Shown: positions 45,143 to 54,634, counted from the first letter of the stretch. The stretch: DNA of 64,000 nt from Allobosea caraganae (GCF_003351345.1 NZ_QQTO01000012.1:186001-250000), one strand, 5' to 3'. Notes: generated by a model not told the origin, from the letters alone. Made by a program: numbers and translations.

Positions 45143-46704
45143 CGGCGTCGCCGCGTGACAGGACGGATGCGCCGCCGCGTCTGGCGCTGTCGCACATCTC
45201 CAAGAGCTTTCCGGGCGTGAAGGCGAACGAGGATATCAGCCTCAGCGTTCGGCCGGGCGAGATCCACGCCCTGCTCGGCGAGAACGGTGCCGGCAAATCG
45301 ACCCTGGTCAAGATCATCTACGGCGTGCAGCAGGCCGATGCCGGCACCATCGCCTGGAATGGCGACATCGTCTCGATCCCCTCGCCCAAGGCGGCGCGAC
45401 GGCTCGGCATCGGCATGGTCTTCCAGCATTTCTCGCTGTTCGACGCGATGACCGTGATCGAGAACATCGCGCTGGGGCTCGACGAGGCGGTCGACCGCGA
45501 CGAATTGAAGGCGCGCGTCGCCAAGGTGCTGGAGAGCTATTCGCTGCCGCTCGATCCCGAGCGCGAGGTCCACACGCTCTCGGTCGGCGAGCGCCAGCGC
45601 ATCGAGATCGTGCGCTGCCTGCTGCAGAAGCCCAAGCTGCTGATCATGGACGAGCCGACCTCGGTGCTGACGCCGCAGGAGGTCGAACGGCTGTTCGAGA
45701 CGCTCCGGCAGATCGCCTCCGAGGGCTGCTCGATCCTCTACATCAGCCACAAGCTGCATGAGATCAAAGCCCTGTGCGACACCGCCACGATCCTGCGCGG
45801 CGGCAAGGTGGTCGCGGCCTGCGATCCGAAGGTCGAGACGACCCGGCGCATGGCCGAGCTGATGATCGGCGCCGACCTGAAGCAGATCGAGGGCGCCCAT
45901 GGCGGCAAGGTGGGGAGTTCCCGCCTAACCGCCTCCAGCCTTTCGATGCCGGGCGAGCCGCCCTTCGGCACCAATCTGAAAGAGGTCTCCTTCGAGGCGC
46001 GGGCGGGCGAGATCCTCGGCATCGCGGGTGTCGCCGGCAATGGCCAGGCCGAATTGCTGACGGCTCTCTCGGGCGAGCGGCTGGCAGCGAGCCCGGCCAT
46101 GATCCAGCTCGACGGCAAGCCGGTCGGATGCGCCGGAGCCGGCCAGCGCCGCGCCGCCGGCCTCGCCTGCGTGCCCGAGGAGCGCAACGGCCATGCCGCG
46201 GTGCCCGATTTCTCGCTGGCCGAGAACGCCGTGCTGACGGCGCGCTACCGGCTGCCGCTGGCGCCGCAGGGCTTCATCCGGCTCGGCGCCGTCAGGCGTT
46301 TCGCCCAGGCCGTGATCGGGCGCTTCGACGTGCGCACCACCGGCCCGGCCGCGCCGGCGCGTGCGCTCTCGGGCGGCAATCTGCAGAAGTTCATCATGGG
46401 CCGCGAGATCGGCCAGGAGCCGGGCGTGCTCGTCGTCTCGCAGCCGACCTGGGGCGTCGACGCCGGCGCCGCGGCCGCGATCAGGCAGGCGCTGGTCGAT
46501 CTGGCGGCGCGGGGCTCGGCCGTCGTGGTGATCTCGCAGGATCTCGACGAATTGCTCGAGCTGGCCGACCGGCTTTGCGTCATCAACGAAGGCAGGCTCT
46601 CGGCGCCGCGCGCCGTCGCCGACCTCAAGATCGAGGAGATCGGCCTGATGATGGGCGGCATCCATGGTGCCGGCCAGGCGGCGGAGGTGGCAGCCCATGC
46701 ATAA
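45139..46704 (+). CDS. BMP-type nucleoside/purine ABC transporter ATPase
   Basis: A 521-residue double ABC ATPase of the RbsA/NupA type. The first domain has GENGAGKST and LSVGERQRIEIVR; the second has LSGGNLQKFIMGRE and a poorer Walker A, as is usual for this class. It works with the two permeases and the BMP binding protein. Immediately downstream of xdhC, pointing to uptake of a purine base or nucleoside. ATG overlaps xdhC. Confidence 0.9.
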   Translation: MTASPRDRTDAPPRLALSHISKSFPGVKANEDISLSVRPGEIHALLGENGAGKSTLVKIIYGVQQADAGTIAWNGDIVSIPSPKAARRLGIGMVFQHFSLFDAMTVIENIALGLDEAVDRDELKARVAKVLESYSLPLDPEREVHTLSVGERQRIEIVRCLLQKPKLLIMDEPTSVLTPQEVERLFETLRQIASEGCSILYISHKLHEIKALCDTATILRGGKVVAACDPKVETTRRMAELMIGADLKQIEGAHGGKVGSSRLTASSLSMPGEPPFGTNLKEVSFEARAGEILGIAGVAGNGQAELLTALSGERLAASPAMIQLDGKPVGCAGAGQRRAAGLACVPEERNGHAAVPDFSLAENAVLTARYRLPLAPQGFIRLGAVRRFAQAVIGRFDVRTTGPAAPARALSGGNLQKFIMGREIGQEPGVLVVSQPTWGVDAGAAAAIRQALVDLAARGSAVVVISQDLDELLELADRLCVINEGRLSAPRAVADLKIEEIGLMMGGIHGAGQAAEVAAHA

Positions 46705-46731
46705 CTCTTCAGCCAAGCAGGCAGAGACGCC

Positions 46732-46896
46732 GGGAACCCCTCCCCCTTGTGGGGAGGGGCAGGGGTGGGGGGCGAAAAGTCGGAGCGACCGGCTGAGAAT
46801 TTCCGCCGTTTCGTTGATACAAGTAGCACCGCACCCAGTCGCTCGCCCCCCATCCCCCTACCCTTCCCCACAAGGGGGAAGGGTGGAGCCATTCCC
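46732..46896. repeat. family D-like palindromic repeat
   Basis: Arms GGGAACCCCTCCCCCTTGTG and CACAAGGGGGAAGGGTGGAG flank a GGGGTGGGGGGCGA / TCGCCCCCCATCCCC inner pair. Separates the ATPase from its first permease; 215 bp between the genes is otherwise empty. Confidence 0.75.
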
Positions 46897-46919
46897 CCCA
46901 GAGTCGCGCGGAGGCGCCC

Positions 46920-47984
46920 GTGCTTGAATGGCGCCGCCGCCGCGAGCCGAGCAAGGCGATGCTCTATCTGAGCCCGCTGATCGCGATCGCGCTGACCATG
47001 CTTACTGGCACGATCGTCTTCACCGCCATGGGCTATGACGGCCTGACTGCCGTCTACGACTTCTTCCTGCTGCCGCTGCTCGAGCCGCAGCGCTGGCCCG
47101 ATCTCGGCGTCAAGGCCGCGCCGCTGGTGATGATCGCGCTCGGCCTCGCCATCGGCTTCCGCGCCAATGTCTGGAACATCGGCGCCGAGGGCCAGTATGT
47201 CATGGGCGCCATCGCCGGCACCGGCGTCGCGCTCGCGACCTACGACATGACCGGCTGGTGGATCCTGCCCGCGATGGCGCTGGCCGGCGTGCTCGGCGGC
47301 ATGGCCTGGGCGGCGATCCCGGCGCTGCTGCGCACGAAGCTCCAGGTCAGCGAGATCCTGACCAGCCTGATGCTGACCTATGTCGCGATCCAGGCGCTGT
47401 ATTATCTCGTACGCGGCCCGTGGAAGGACCCGGACGGCTTCAACTTCCCGCAGACGCGGATGTTCACGCCCGACCAGACCCTGCCGGCCATGACCGAGGG
47501 CTCGCTCGTCCATCTCGGCATCCCGCTGGCGCTGGTCATCGCCGTCATCGCCTGGCTGGTGATGGAGAAGACGACGGCCGGCTTCGCCGTGAAGGTCGTC
47601 GGCCTGGCGCCGGCAGCGGCGCGCCATGGCGGCTTCAGCGCCGAGCGCACGACCTGGCTGACGCTGCTGACCGGCGGCGGGCTCGCGGGGCTCGCAGGGC
47701 TGTTCGAGGCTGCCGGCCCCTTCGGCCAGCTCACGCCGCAATTCCCGGTCGGTTACGGCTTCACCGCGATCATCGTCGCCTTCCTCGGCCGGCTGCACCC
47801 GCTCGGCATCGTCTTCGGCGGCATCGTGCTGGCCGCGACCTATGTCGGCGGCGAGGTGGCGCAGACGACGGTGAAGCTGCCGCAGGCCGCGACCGGCATG
47901 TTCCAGGCGCTGCTGCTGTTCTTCCTGCTCGCGACCAACGTGCTGATCACCTACCGGATCGGCCTGAAGGCGAGGCCGGCATGA
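46920..47984 (+). CDS. BMP-type ABC transporter permease 1
   Basis: A 354-residue inner-membrane permease of the BPD_transp_2 class (NupP/YufP-like). It has about ten hydrophobic segments and FRANVWNIGAEGQYVMGAI, the family hallmark. Starts at GTG 46920, right after the repeat element. Pairs with the permease at 48124. Confidence 0.9.
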   Translation: MLEWRRRREPSKAMLYLSPLIAIALTMLTGTIVFTAMGYDGLTAVYDFFLLPLLEPQRWPDLGVKAAPLVMIALGLAIGFRANVWNIGAEGQYVMGAIAGTGVALATYDMTGWWILPAMALAGVLGGMAWAAIPALLRTKLQVSEILTSLMLTYVAIQALYYLVRGPWKDPDGFNFPQTRMFTPDQTLPAMTEGSLVHLGIPLALVIAVIAWLVMEKTTAGFAVKVVGLAPAAARHGGFSAERTTWLTLLTGGGLAGLAGLFEAAGPFGQLTPQFPVGYGFTAIIVAFLGRLHPLGIVFGGIVLAATYVGGEVAQTTVKLPQAATGMFQALLLFFLLATNVLITYRIGLKARPA

Positions 47985-48008
47985 GGAGGAGGCAGCGCCA
48001 TACCCTCC

Positions 48009-48096
48009 CCGTCATTGCGAGCGCAGCGAAGCAATCCAGGGGCCTCACGCACTCCCTCTGGATTGCTTCGTCGGCTGCGCCTCCTCGCAATGACGG
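48009..48096. repeat. palindromic repeat family B, copy 2
   Basis: CCGTCATTGCGAGCGCAGCG ... TCGCAATGACGG between the two permease genes. The right arm is imperfect (an extra TCGGCTGCGCCTC), so the hairpin is partly degenerate. Confidence 0.85.
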
Positions 48097-48123
48097 ATTG
48101 GCCTCCCCGGAGAGGGAAACGCC

Positions 48124-49047
48124 ATGAGCGACACGATCCTCGTCTCGATCATCATGACGCTGGTCGCGGCCTCGACGCCGATATTGCTGGCGGCGCTGGG
48201 CGAGCTCGTCGTCGAGAAGTCGGGCGTGCTCAACCTCGGCGTCGAGGGCATGATGCTGACCGGCGCGGTCGCCGGCTTCGCCGTGTCCCTGACCACCGGC
48301 AGCCTGGCTCTCGGGCTCGTCGCCGCCGTGCTGGCCGGCATTGCCACGGCGATGGTCTTCGCCGTGCTGACGCTGAGCCTGACCGCCAACCAGGTCGCGA
48401 CCGGGCTGGCGCTGACCATCTTCGGCATCGGCGCCTCGTCGCTGATCGGCGCCGGCTTCGTCGGCCGCACGATCACGCGGCTCGGGCCAATCTTCCCGGC
48501 GGCGCTGTCGGAGCATCCCGGGCTGCGGGCGATCTTCGGCCACGACATCGTCGTCTATCTCTCGCTCGCGCTGGTCGCCGGCGTCAGCTGGTTCCTGCGC
48601 AGCACGCGGCCGGGCCTGATCCTGCGCGCGGTAGGCGAGAACGACGCTTCGGCCCATGCGATCGGCTACCCCGTCATCGCCATCCGCTATGGTGCGATCG
48701 CCTTCGGCGGGGCGCTGGCAGGCCTGGGCGGCGCCTATTTCTCGCTGGCGCTGACGCCGATGTGGGCGGACAGGCTGACCGCCGGCCGCGGCTGGATCGC
48801 GCTCGCGCTCGTCGTCTTCGCCGCCTGGAAGCCGGGCCGGCTGCTGCTCGGTGCCTATCTCTTCGGCGCGGTGATGACCTTCGAATTGCAGGCCAAGGCG
48901 GCCGGCATCAGCTGGCTCGCGCCGGAGGTGCTGGCCATGGCCCCCTACCTTGCGACGATTGCGGTTCTGACCATGATGTCGCTAGGACGGAAGACCGGTC
49001 GGCTCGATGCGCCGGCCTGCCTCGGCAAACCTTTCTCGGCGTCGTGA
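48124..49047 (+). CDS. BMP-type ABC transporter permease 2
   Basis: A 307-residue permease (NupQ/YufQ-like) with VEKSGVLNLGVEGMMLTGAV, the class hallmark. ATG at 48124 behind GGAGAGGG. Followed after 25 bases by the binding-protein gene. Confidence 0.9.
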   Translation: MSDTILVSIIMTLVAASTPILLAALGELVVEKSGVLNLGVEGMMLTGAVAGFAVSLTTGSLALGLVAAVLAGIATAMVFAVLTLSLTANQVATGLALTIFGIGASSLIGAGFVGRTITRLGPIFPAALSEHPGLRAIFGHDIVVYLSLALVAGVSWFLRSTRPGLILRAVGENDASAHAIGYPVIAIRYGAIAFGGALAGLGGAYFSLALTPMWADRLTAGRGWIALALVVFAAWKPGRLLLGAYLFGAVMTFELQAKAAGISWLAPEVLAMAPYLATIAVLTMMSLGRKTGRLDAPACLGKPFSAS

Positions 49048-49072
49048 CGCCCAACCACAACGGGGACCGCAA

Positions 49073-50155
49073 ATGACCAGCATCATCACCCGCCGCAGGT
49101 TCAATTTCGGCGCTGCCGCCGCTGCCGCGACCACGCCGCTGCTCGGGCACTCCGCCTCGGCGCAGGCGCCTGTCGGCATCGGCTTCATCTATGTCGGCCC
49201 CGTCGGCGACCATGGCTGGACCTGGACGCATGACCAGGGCCGCAAGGCGCTGGAGGCGCATTTCGGCAGCAAGATCAAGACGAGCTTCCTCGAGAACGTC
49301 GCCGAGGGCCCGGATGCGGCGCGCGCCATCCGCCAGCTCGCGCAGGCCGGCAACCAGATCATCTTCACGACCTCGTTCGGCTTCATGAACCCGACCATCC
49401 AGGTCGCCAAGCAGTTCCCGAAGCTGAAGTTCGAGCACGCCACCGGCTATCAGCGCACTGAGAATGTCGCGACCTATAATGCCCGCTTCTACGAGGGCCG
49501 CGCCGTGATCGGCACCATCGCCGGCCACATGTCCAAGAGCGGCCAGGCCGGCTACATCGCCTCCTTCCCGATTCCGGAGGTGGTGATGGGCATCAACGCC
49601 TTCACGCTCGCCGCCCGCAAGGTGAACCCGAACTTCAAGACCAAGGTGATCTGGGCCTCGACCTGGTACGACCCGGCCAAGGAGGCCGACGCCGCCAAGG
49701 CGCTGATCGACCAGGGCGCCGACATGATCACCCAGCACACCGACTCCGCCGCTGCCCTGCAGGCGGCGGAGCAGCGCGGCGTCTTCGCCTTCGGCCAGGC
49801 CTCGGACATGAGCTCCTTCGCCCCCAAGGCGCATCTCTCGGCGATCGTCGACGACTGGTCGGGCTATTACATCAAGCGCGTCCAGGAGGTGATCGACGAC
49901 AAGTGGAAGTCGGGCGACGTCTGGGGCGGCATCAAGGACGGCTTCGTCAAGCTCGCGCCCTATAACGCGGCGGTGACGCCGGCGGCGCGCGCCGCGGCGG
50001 ATGCGGTCAAGGACGGCATCGTCTCCGGCAAGCTCCACCCGTTCACCGGCGAGCTCAAGGACCAGAAGGGCGTGGTGCGCGTCAAGGCGGGCGAGACCGC
50101 GCCGGACGAGGTGCTGGCCAAGATGGATTGGTACATCGACGGCGTGCAGGCGTAA
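49073..50155 (+). CDS. BMP-family substrate-binding protein
   Basis: A 360-residue BMP/PnrA-type lipoprotein-like binding protein. Twin-arginine-like signal (TRRRFNFGAAAAAA) then IGFIYVGPVGDHGWTWTHDQG as the first strand. It would bind purine nucleosides or bases and feed the ATPase/permeases above. Last gene of the purine island. Confidence 0.9.
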   Translation: MTSIITRRRFNFGAAAAAATTPLLGHSASAQAPVGIGFIYVGPVGDHGWTWTHDQGRKALEAHFGSKIKTSFLENVAEGPDAARAIRQLAQAGNQIIFTTSFGFMNPTIQVAKQFPKLKFEHATGYQRTENVATYNARFYEGRAVIGTIAGHMSKSGQAGYIASFPIPEVVMGINAFTLAARKVNPNFKTKVIWASTWYDPAKEADAAKALIDQGADMITQHTDSAAALQAAEQRGVFAFGQASDMSSFAPKAHLSAIVDDWSGYYIKRVQEVIDDKWKSGDVWGGIKDGFVKLAPYNAAVTPAARAAADAVKDGIVSGKLHPFTGELKDQKGVVRVKAGETAPDEVLAKMDWYIDGVQA

Positions 50156-50159
50156 GGCG

Positions 50160-50328
50160 TCATCCCGTGCGCGCTGCGGCGCGAAGTGCCGCTGCGCAGA
50201 CACGGGACCGCATGACGAGAAGGCGCCCTTTCTGAACGGTCCCCGGAAGGGGCGCCCTATTCTGAGGACGGTCCCGCATCTGCGCAGCAGCATTGCATGC
50301 TGCGGCGCGTGCGGGATGACAGAGGGCA
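50160..50328. repeat. inverted dimer of GTCATCCCG-type repeats
   Basis: The 302-bp gap between the BMP protein and the Liv operon holds two facing GTCATCCCG...GCGCTGCGG-type units (left end 50160, right end ending CGGGATGAC at about 50322) and a GGGCGCC-rich middle. No gene seen. Confidence 0.65.
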
Positions 50329-50355
50329 AAATTCCTCTCTCCGAACCCCTTGCAG

Positions 50356-50376
50356 ATATTTTAAGCTTGAAACAAT
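50356..50376. promoter_or_regulatory. palindromic operator-like site upstream of Liv operon
   Basis: A 21-bp site with core TTTTAAGCTTGAAA, in a locally AT-rich stretch 82 bases before the binding-protein start. It matches the site at 57683-57703 at 20 of 21 positions. The near-palindrome around AAGCTT resembles operators of MarR-type regulators. Confidence 0.65.
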
Positions 50377-50457
50377 ATGCCTTCGTCGCGTGATGGAGAG
50401 GGTGAGGGTCCCCTGTCGCGCAGTCGCTTTCTCGCTCGTCCCGGGAGGACATCGGAC

Positions 50458-51630
50458 ATGACACTCAAATACGCATTGTCGCTCAGTGCGGGCCTGCTCG
50501 CGCTCGGGATTGCCGGCGCGCAGGCGCAGGAGCCGCTGAAGATCGGCGTCGTCAGCGTTCTCACCGGGCCGCAGGCGGCGCTCGGCCAGCAGGTGCGCGA
50601 CGGCTTCCAGCTCTCGGTCGACCAGCTCGGCGGCAAGTTCGGAGGACGGCCGGTGCAGATCACCGTGATCGACGACGAGCTCAAGCCCGACGTCGCCGTC
50701 AGCAAGGTCCGCAGCTATATCGAGAGCGGCAAGGTCGACTTCGTCGTCGGGCCGGTCTTCTCCAACATCCTCGGCGCCATCGCCAAGCCGGTGCTCGATT
50801 CCGGCGCCTTCCTGATCAGCCCGAATGCCGGCCCGTCGACGCTTGCCGGCAAGGCCTGCAACCAGAACTTCTTCGTGACCTCGTACCAGAACGACCAGGT
50901 CCACGAAGTGCTCGGCAAGTATGCGCAGGACCAAGGCTTCAAGAAAGCCTACATCATGGCGCCGAACTACCAGGCGGGTAAGGACTCGCTCGCCGGCTTC
51001 AAGAACTATTTCAAGGGTGAAATAGTCGACGAGGTCTATGTCCCGCTGACCCAGCTCGACTTCTCGGCCGAGCTCGCCAAGATCGCCGCCGCCAAGCCCG
51101 ACGTCGTGTTCGCCTTCATGCCGGGCGGGCTCGGCGTCAACCTGGTCAAGCAATGGTCGCAGGCCGGCCTGACCGGCAAGATCCCGTTCCTCTCCGCGTT
51201 CACGGTCGATGAATCGACCCTCCCGGCGCAGCAGGATGCGGCTATCGGCCTGTTCGGCGGCATGACCTGGGCGCCCAACATGGACAACCCGCAGACGAAG
51301 AAGTTCGTCGCGGACTACGAGGCCGCCTACAAGATCGTGCCCGGCTCCTATGCCCAGCAGGCCTACGACGCCGGCCTGCTGATCGACTCGGCGCTGAAGG
51401 CGACGAAGGGCGACACCTCCGACAAGGACAAGCTGCGCGCCGCGATCAAGAAGGCCGACTTCACCTCGCTGCGCGGCAAGTTCAAGTTCAACACCAACGG
51501 CTTCCCGATCCAGGACTTCTACCTGGTCAAGGTCGCCAAGCGGCCGGACGGCAAGTTCCAGACCGAGATCGCCCAGAAGGTGTTTTCGGACTACGCCGAC
51601 CCGCACGCGAAGGATTGCGGCCTCAAGTAA
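50458..51630 (+). CDS. livK: Liv-type ABC transporter substrate-binding protein
   Basis: A 390-residue periplasmic protein (Peripla_BP_6) with signal peptide ending AQAQ and the start PLKIGVVSVLTGPQAALGQQV. This class binds branched-chain amino acids or aromatic acids. ATG at 50458. Shares an upstream palindrome with the flavin monooxygenase, which argues for an aromatic-type substrate. First gene of the Liv operon. Confidence 0.88.
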   Translation: MTLKYALSLSAGLLALGIAGAQAQEPLKIGVVSVLTGPQAALGQQVRDGFQLSVDQLGGKFGGRPVQITVIDDELKPDVAVSKVRSYIESGKVDFVVGPVFSNILGAIAKPVLDSGAFLISPNAGPSTLAGKACNQNFFVTSYQNDQVHEVLGKYAQDQGFKKAYIMAPNYQAGKDSLAGFKNYFKGEIVDEVYVPLTQLDFSAELAKIAAAKPDVVFAFMPGGLGVNLVKQWSQAGLTGKIPFLSAFTVDESTLPAQQDAAIGLFGGMTWAPNMDNPQTKKFVADYEAAYKIVPGSYAQQAYDAGLLIDSALKATKGDTSDKDKLRAAIKKADFTSLRGKFKFNTNGFPIQDFYLVKVAKRPDGKFQTEIAQKVFSDYADPHAKDCGLK

Positions 51631-51641
51631 GGCAACCGAAC

Positions 51642-51886
51642 CGCGGGGAACCCCTCTCCTGTAAGGAGAGGGGCAGGGGTGAGGTGTAGGCCGTTGGACG
51701 GTTGAGCGGCGACCTGACCGCCGCCGTGATTGCGAGCGTAGCGAAGCAATCCAGACTGTTCCGCTTGGCGGCCCCTGGATTGCTTCGCTGCGCTCGCAAT
51801 GACGGAGAGAGCACTCGGTTCAGCCTCGCTGGTGTTCTGGCCTACACCTCACCCTGCCCTCTCCTTACAGGAGAGGGTTCCCCGCG
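51642..51886. repeat. family D repeat interrupted by family B repeat
   Basis: Outer arms CGCGGGGAACCCCTCTCCTG ... CAGGAGAGGGTTCCCCGCG make a family D element. An 82-bp family B copy (51724-51805) sits in its middle, after GACCTGACCGCCG, where the uninterrupted copy at 37843-37990 has other sequence. Confidence 0.88.
51724..51805. repeat. palindromic repeat family B, copy 3 (nested)
   Basis: CCGTGATTGCGAGCGTAGCG ... CGCTCGCAATGACGG, inserted inside the family D element. Slightly degenerate left arm (TGATT for CATT). Confidence 0.85.
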
Positions 51887-51912
51887 CTCATCCGGCAACG
51901 CCAACTCAAGCC

Positions 51913-52839
51913 ATGACCACCAGCCTCCTCATCGTCCAGATCCTGAACGGGCTCCAGCTCGGCATCCTGCTGTTTCTGGTGGCGGCGGGGCTGACGCTGG
52001 TCTTCGGCGTGATGGACTTCATCAACCTGGCGCATGGCGTGCAGTACATGCTCGGCGCCTATCTCGCCGTGACCTTCGTCGGGCTGACCGGGAGCTTCGG
52101 GCTCGGCCTGGCGCTGGCATTGGCGGCGGCGCTGGTGATCGGGCTGGCGCTGGAATTCCTCGTCTTCCGACACCTCTACGAACGAGACCATCTCGACCAG
52201 GTGCTGGCGACCTTCGGGCTGATCCTGCTGCTGAACCAGGGCGTCAAGATCGTCTGGGGCGCCGCCCCCCTCTCCGTCCCGGTGCCCGCGTTCCTCTCCG
52301 GCTCGGTGCAGCTGATGGATGGCATCCTCTACCCCGTCTACCGCTTCGCGCTGATCGGCGCAGGGCTCGGGGTCGGCGGGCTGCTCTGGTTCATCGTCGA
52401 GAAGACCCGCACCGGCATGCTGCTGCGCGCCGGCGCCTCGAATGCGGCGATGGTCTCGGCGCTCGGCGTCGACATCCGCCAGCTCTTCATGATCGTCTTC
52501 GCCTTCGGCACGATGCTGGCGGGCTTCGCTGGGGCGATGGCGGCGCCGATCCTCTCGGTCGAGCCCGGCATGGGCGACACCGTGCTGATCCTCGCCTTCG
52601 TCGTCATCGTGGTTGGCGGCATCGGCTCGATCCGCGGCGCCTTCGTCGGCGCGCTGATCGTCGGCCTCGTCGACACGCTCGGCCGCTCCTTCATGAACGA
52701 CCTGCTGCGCCTGTTCATGAGCGCACCCTCGGCGCGGGCAACCGGCGCGGCCCTGTCCTCGATGCTGATCTACCTGGTGATGGCGATCGTGCTGTTCGTG
52801 CGGCCGGAAGGGCTGTTGCCCTCCAAGGGCCGGACATGA
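51913..52839 (+). CDS. livH: Liv-type ABC permease (LivH)
   Basis: A 308-residue inner-membrane permease with about eight hydrophobic segments and LTLVFGVMDFINLAHG, the LivH hallmark. ATG at 51913, right after a repeat. Overlaps the livM start by four bases (ATGA). Confidence 0.92.
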   Translation: MTTSLLIVQILNGLQLGILLFLVAAGLTLVFGVMDFINLAHGVQYMLGAYLAVTFVGLTGSFGLGLALALAAALVIGLALEFLVFRHLYERDHLDQVLATFGLILLLNQGVKIVWGAAPLSVPVPAFLSGSVQLMDGILYPVYRFALIGAGLGVGGLLWFIVEKTRTGMLLRAGASNAAMVSALGVDIRQLFMIVFAFGTMLAGFAGAMAAPILSVEPGMGDTVLILAFVVIVVGGIGSIRGAFVGALIVGLVDTLGRSFMNDLLRLFMSAPSARATGAALSSMLIYLVMAIVLFVRPEGLLPSKGRT

Positions 52840-53891
52840 GCACGGCCGGCGCCATCGCCGAGACGCCGGCGGTCGCGACGCCGCTGCCGAAGCGCCGCCC
52901 CGTCATCGCGCTCGTGCTGTTCGTCCTGCTGGCGCTGATCCCGGTTGCGACCGCGCTCGGCCTGCCCTCGCATTGGCTCTCCCTGGTGACGCGGGCGATG
53001 ATCTTCGCCATCGCGGCGCTCTCGCTCGATCTCATCCTCGGCGTCGGCGGGCTGGTCTCGTTCGGCCATGCCGCCTTCATCGGCATCGGCGCCTACGTGA
53101 CCGGGATCATGATCACCGAGGGCAGGCCGGAGGCGCTGCTCGCCCTGCCCTTGATCCTCGTCGCCTGCGCCGTCTTCGCGGCGGTCACCGGCGCGGTCTC
53201 GCTGCGCACGCGCGGCGTCGCCTTCATCATGATCACGCTCGCCTTCGGCCAGATGGGCTTCTTCCTGGCGCAGGCGCTCTCGGCCTATGGCGGCGATGAC
53301 GGCCTGACGCTGGCCGAGCGCAGCACGGTGCTGGGCTTCGACGTCTTCGCCAATCGCACCCGCTTCTTCTACATCGTGCTGGCCGCGCTCGCCGGCTGCT
53401 ACGCGCTGGTCAGCATCATCGTCGCCTCGCGCTTCGGGCGGGTGCTCAGGGCCTCGCGCGAGAACGCCACCCGCGTCACCGTGACCGGCTATGACGTCGG
53501 CCGCGTCAGGCTGATCGCCTATGTGATCAGCGGCATGATCGCGGGGCTCTCCGGCTTCTTCCTCGCCAACCAGACCGAGTTCGTCAGCCCGGCCTTCATG
53601 TCCTGGCAGCGCTCGGGCGAGCTGATCTTCATGGTCGTGCTCGGCGGCACCGGCTCGCTGCACGGCGCGGTCATCGGCGCGCTTGCCTATCTCTTCACCG
53701 AAGAAATCCTGTCCGGCCTAGGCGAATACTGGCGCGGCATCTTTGGAACATATCTGCTATTCGGCTTTGATCTGCGTATCGCCGCAGAACACTGGAAGGC
53801 GATCTTCGGGCCGCTGATCGTGCTCTTCGTGCTGTTCACGCGCGGCGGCATCGTCGGCATCATCAGCAAGCTCGGCCGGCGTCATGACTGA
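52836..53891 (+). CDS. livM: Liv-type ABC permease (LivM)
   Basis: A 351-residue permease with ALSLDLILGVGGLVSFGHAAFIGIGAY, the LivM hallmark. It overlaps livG by eight bases. Together with LivH it forms the membrane channel. Confidence 0.92.
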   Translation: MSTAGAIAETPAVATPLPKRRPVIALVLFVLLALIPVATALGLPSHWLSLVTRAMIFAIAALSLDLILGVGGLVSFGHAAFIGIGAYVTGIMITEGRPEALLALPLILVACAVFAAVTGAVSLRTRGVAFIMITLAFGQMGFFLAQALSAYGGDDGLTLAERSTVLGFDVFANRTRFFYIVLAALAGCYALVSIIVASRFGRVLRASRENATRVTVTGYDVGRVRLIAYVISGMIAGLSGFFLANQTEFVSPAFMSWQRSGELIFMVVLGGTGSLHGAVIGALAYLFTEEILSGLGEYWRGIFGTYLLFGFDLRIAAEHWKAIFGPLIVLFVLFTRGGIVGIISKLGRRHD

Positions 53892-54633
53892 GCCGGTCCT
53901 CGTCCTCGATGGCGTCCAGAAGTCCTTCGGCGCGCTGAAGGTGACCGATGGCGTCAGCCTCGCAGTTGCGCCCGGCGAGTTGCACGCGCTGATCGGCCCC
54001 AATGGCGCCGGCAAGACCACGCTCGTCCACCAGATCTCCGGCATGCTCCGGCCCGATACCGGCACGGTTCGCTTCCGCGGCCACGACATCACCACGCTCT
54101 CGCCGGAGAAGCGGGCACGTGCGGGGCTTGCCCGCACCTTCCAGATCACCTCGACCATCGCCTCTCTGTCGGTGCTGGAGAACGTGGCGCTGAGCGTGCA
54201 GGCGCGCGCAGCGCATCCGCTCGCCCTCTTCCGCAACGCCGCGCGCGACGAGCGCCTGAACGGTCCGGCCTGGGCGGCGATCGAGGCCGTCGGTCTGGCG
54301 GAGCGCGCCCATGTCCCGGCCGGCCGCCTCTCGCATGGCGAAAAGCGCGCGCTCGAGATCGCCATGGCGCTGACGCTGGAGCCGGCTGCGATCCTGCTCG
54401 ACGAGCCGCTTGCAGGCGTCGGCCGCGAGGAAGGCGAGCGGCTGATCTCGCTGCTGAAGAGCCTGAAGGGCCGCTACGCCATGTTGCTTGTCGAGCACGA
54501 CATGGAGGCGGTCTTCGCGCTCGCCGACAAGGTCAGCGTGCTCGTCTATGGCCGCGTCATCGCCTCGGGCGACCCCGCTGTCGTCCGCGCCGATCCGGCG
54601 GTGCGCGAAGCCTATCTCGGCGAGGAGGGCTGA
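53884..54633 (+). CDS. livG: Liv-type ABC ATPase (LivG)
   Basis: A 249-residue ATPase with Walker A GPNGAGKTT and signature LSHGEKRALEIAMAL, Walker B AAILLDEPLAG. Overlaps the livM end; livF follows two bases later. Confidence 0.92.
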   Translation: MTEPVLVLDGVQKSFGALKVTDGVSLAVAPGELHALIGPNGAGKTTLVHQISGMLRPDTGTVRFRGHDITTLSPEKRARAGLARTFQITSTIASLSVLENVALSVQARAAHPLALFRNAARDERLNGPAWAAIEAVGLAERAHVPAGRLSHGEKRALEIAMALTLEPAAILLDEPLAGVGREEGERLISLLKSLKGRYAMLLVEHDMEAVFALADKVSVLVYGRVIASGDPAVVRADPAVREAYLGEEG

Positions 54634-54634
54634 G

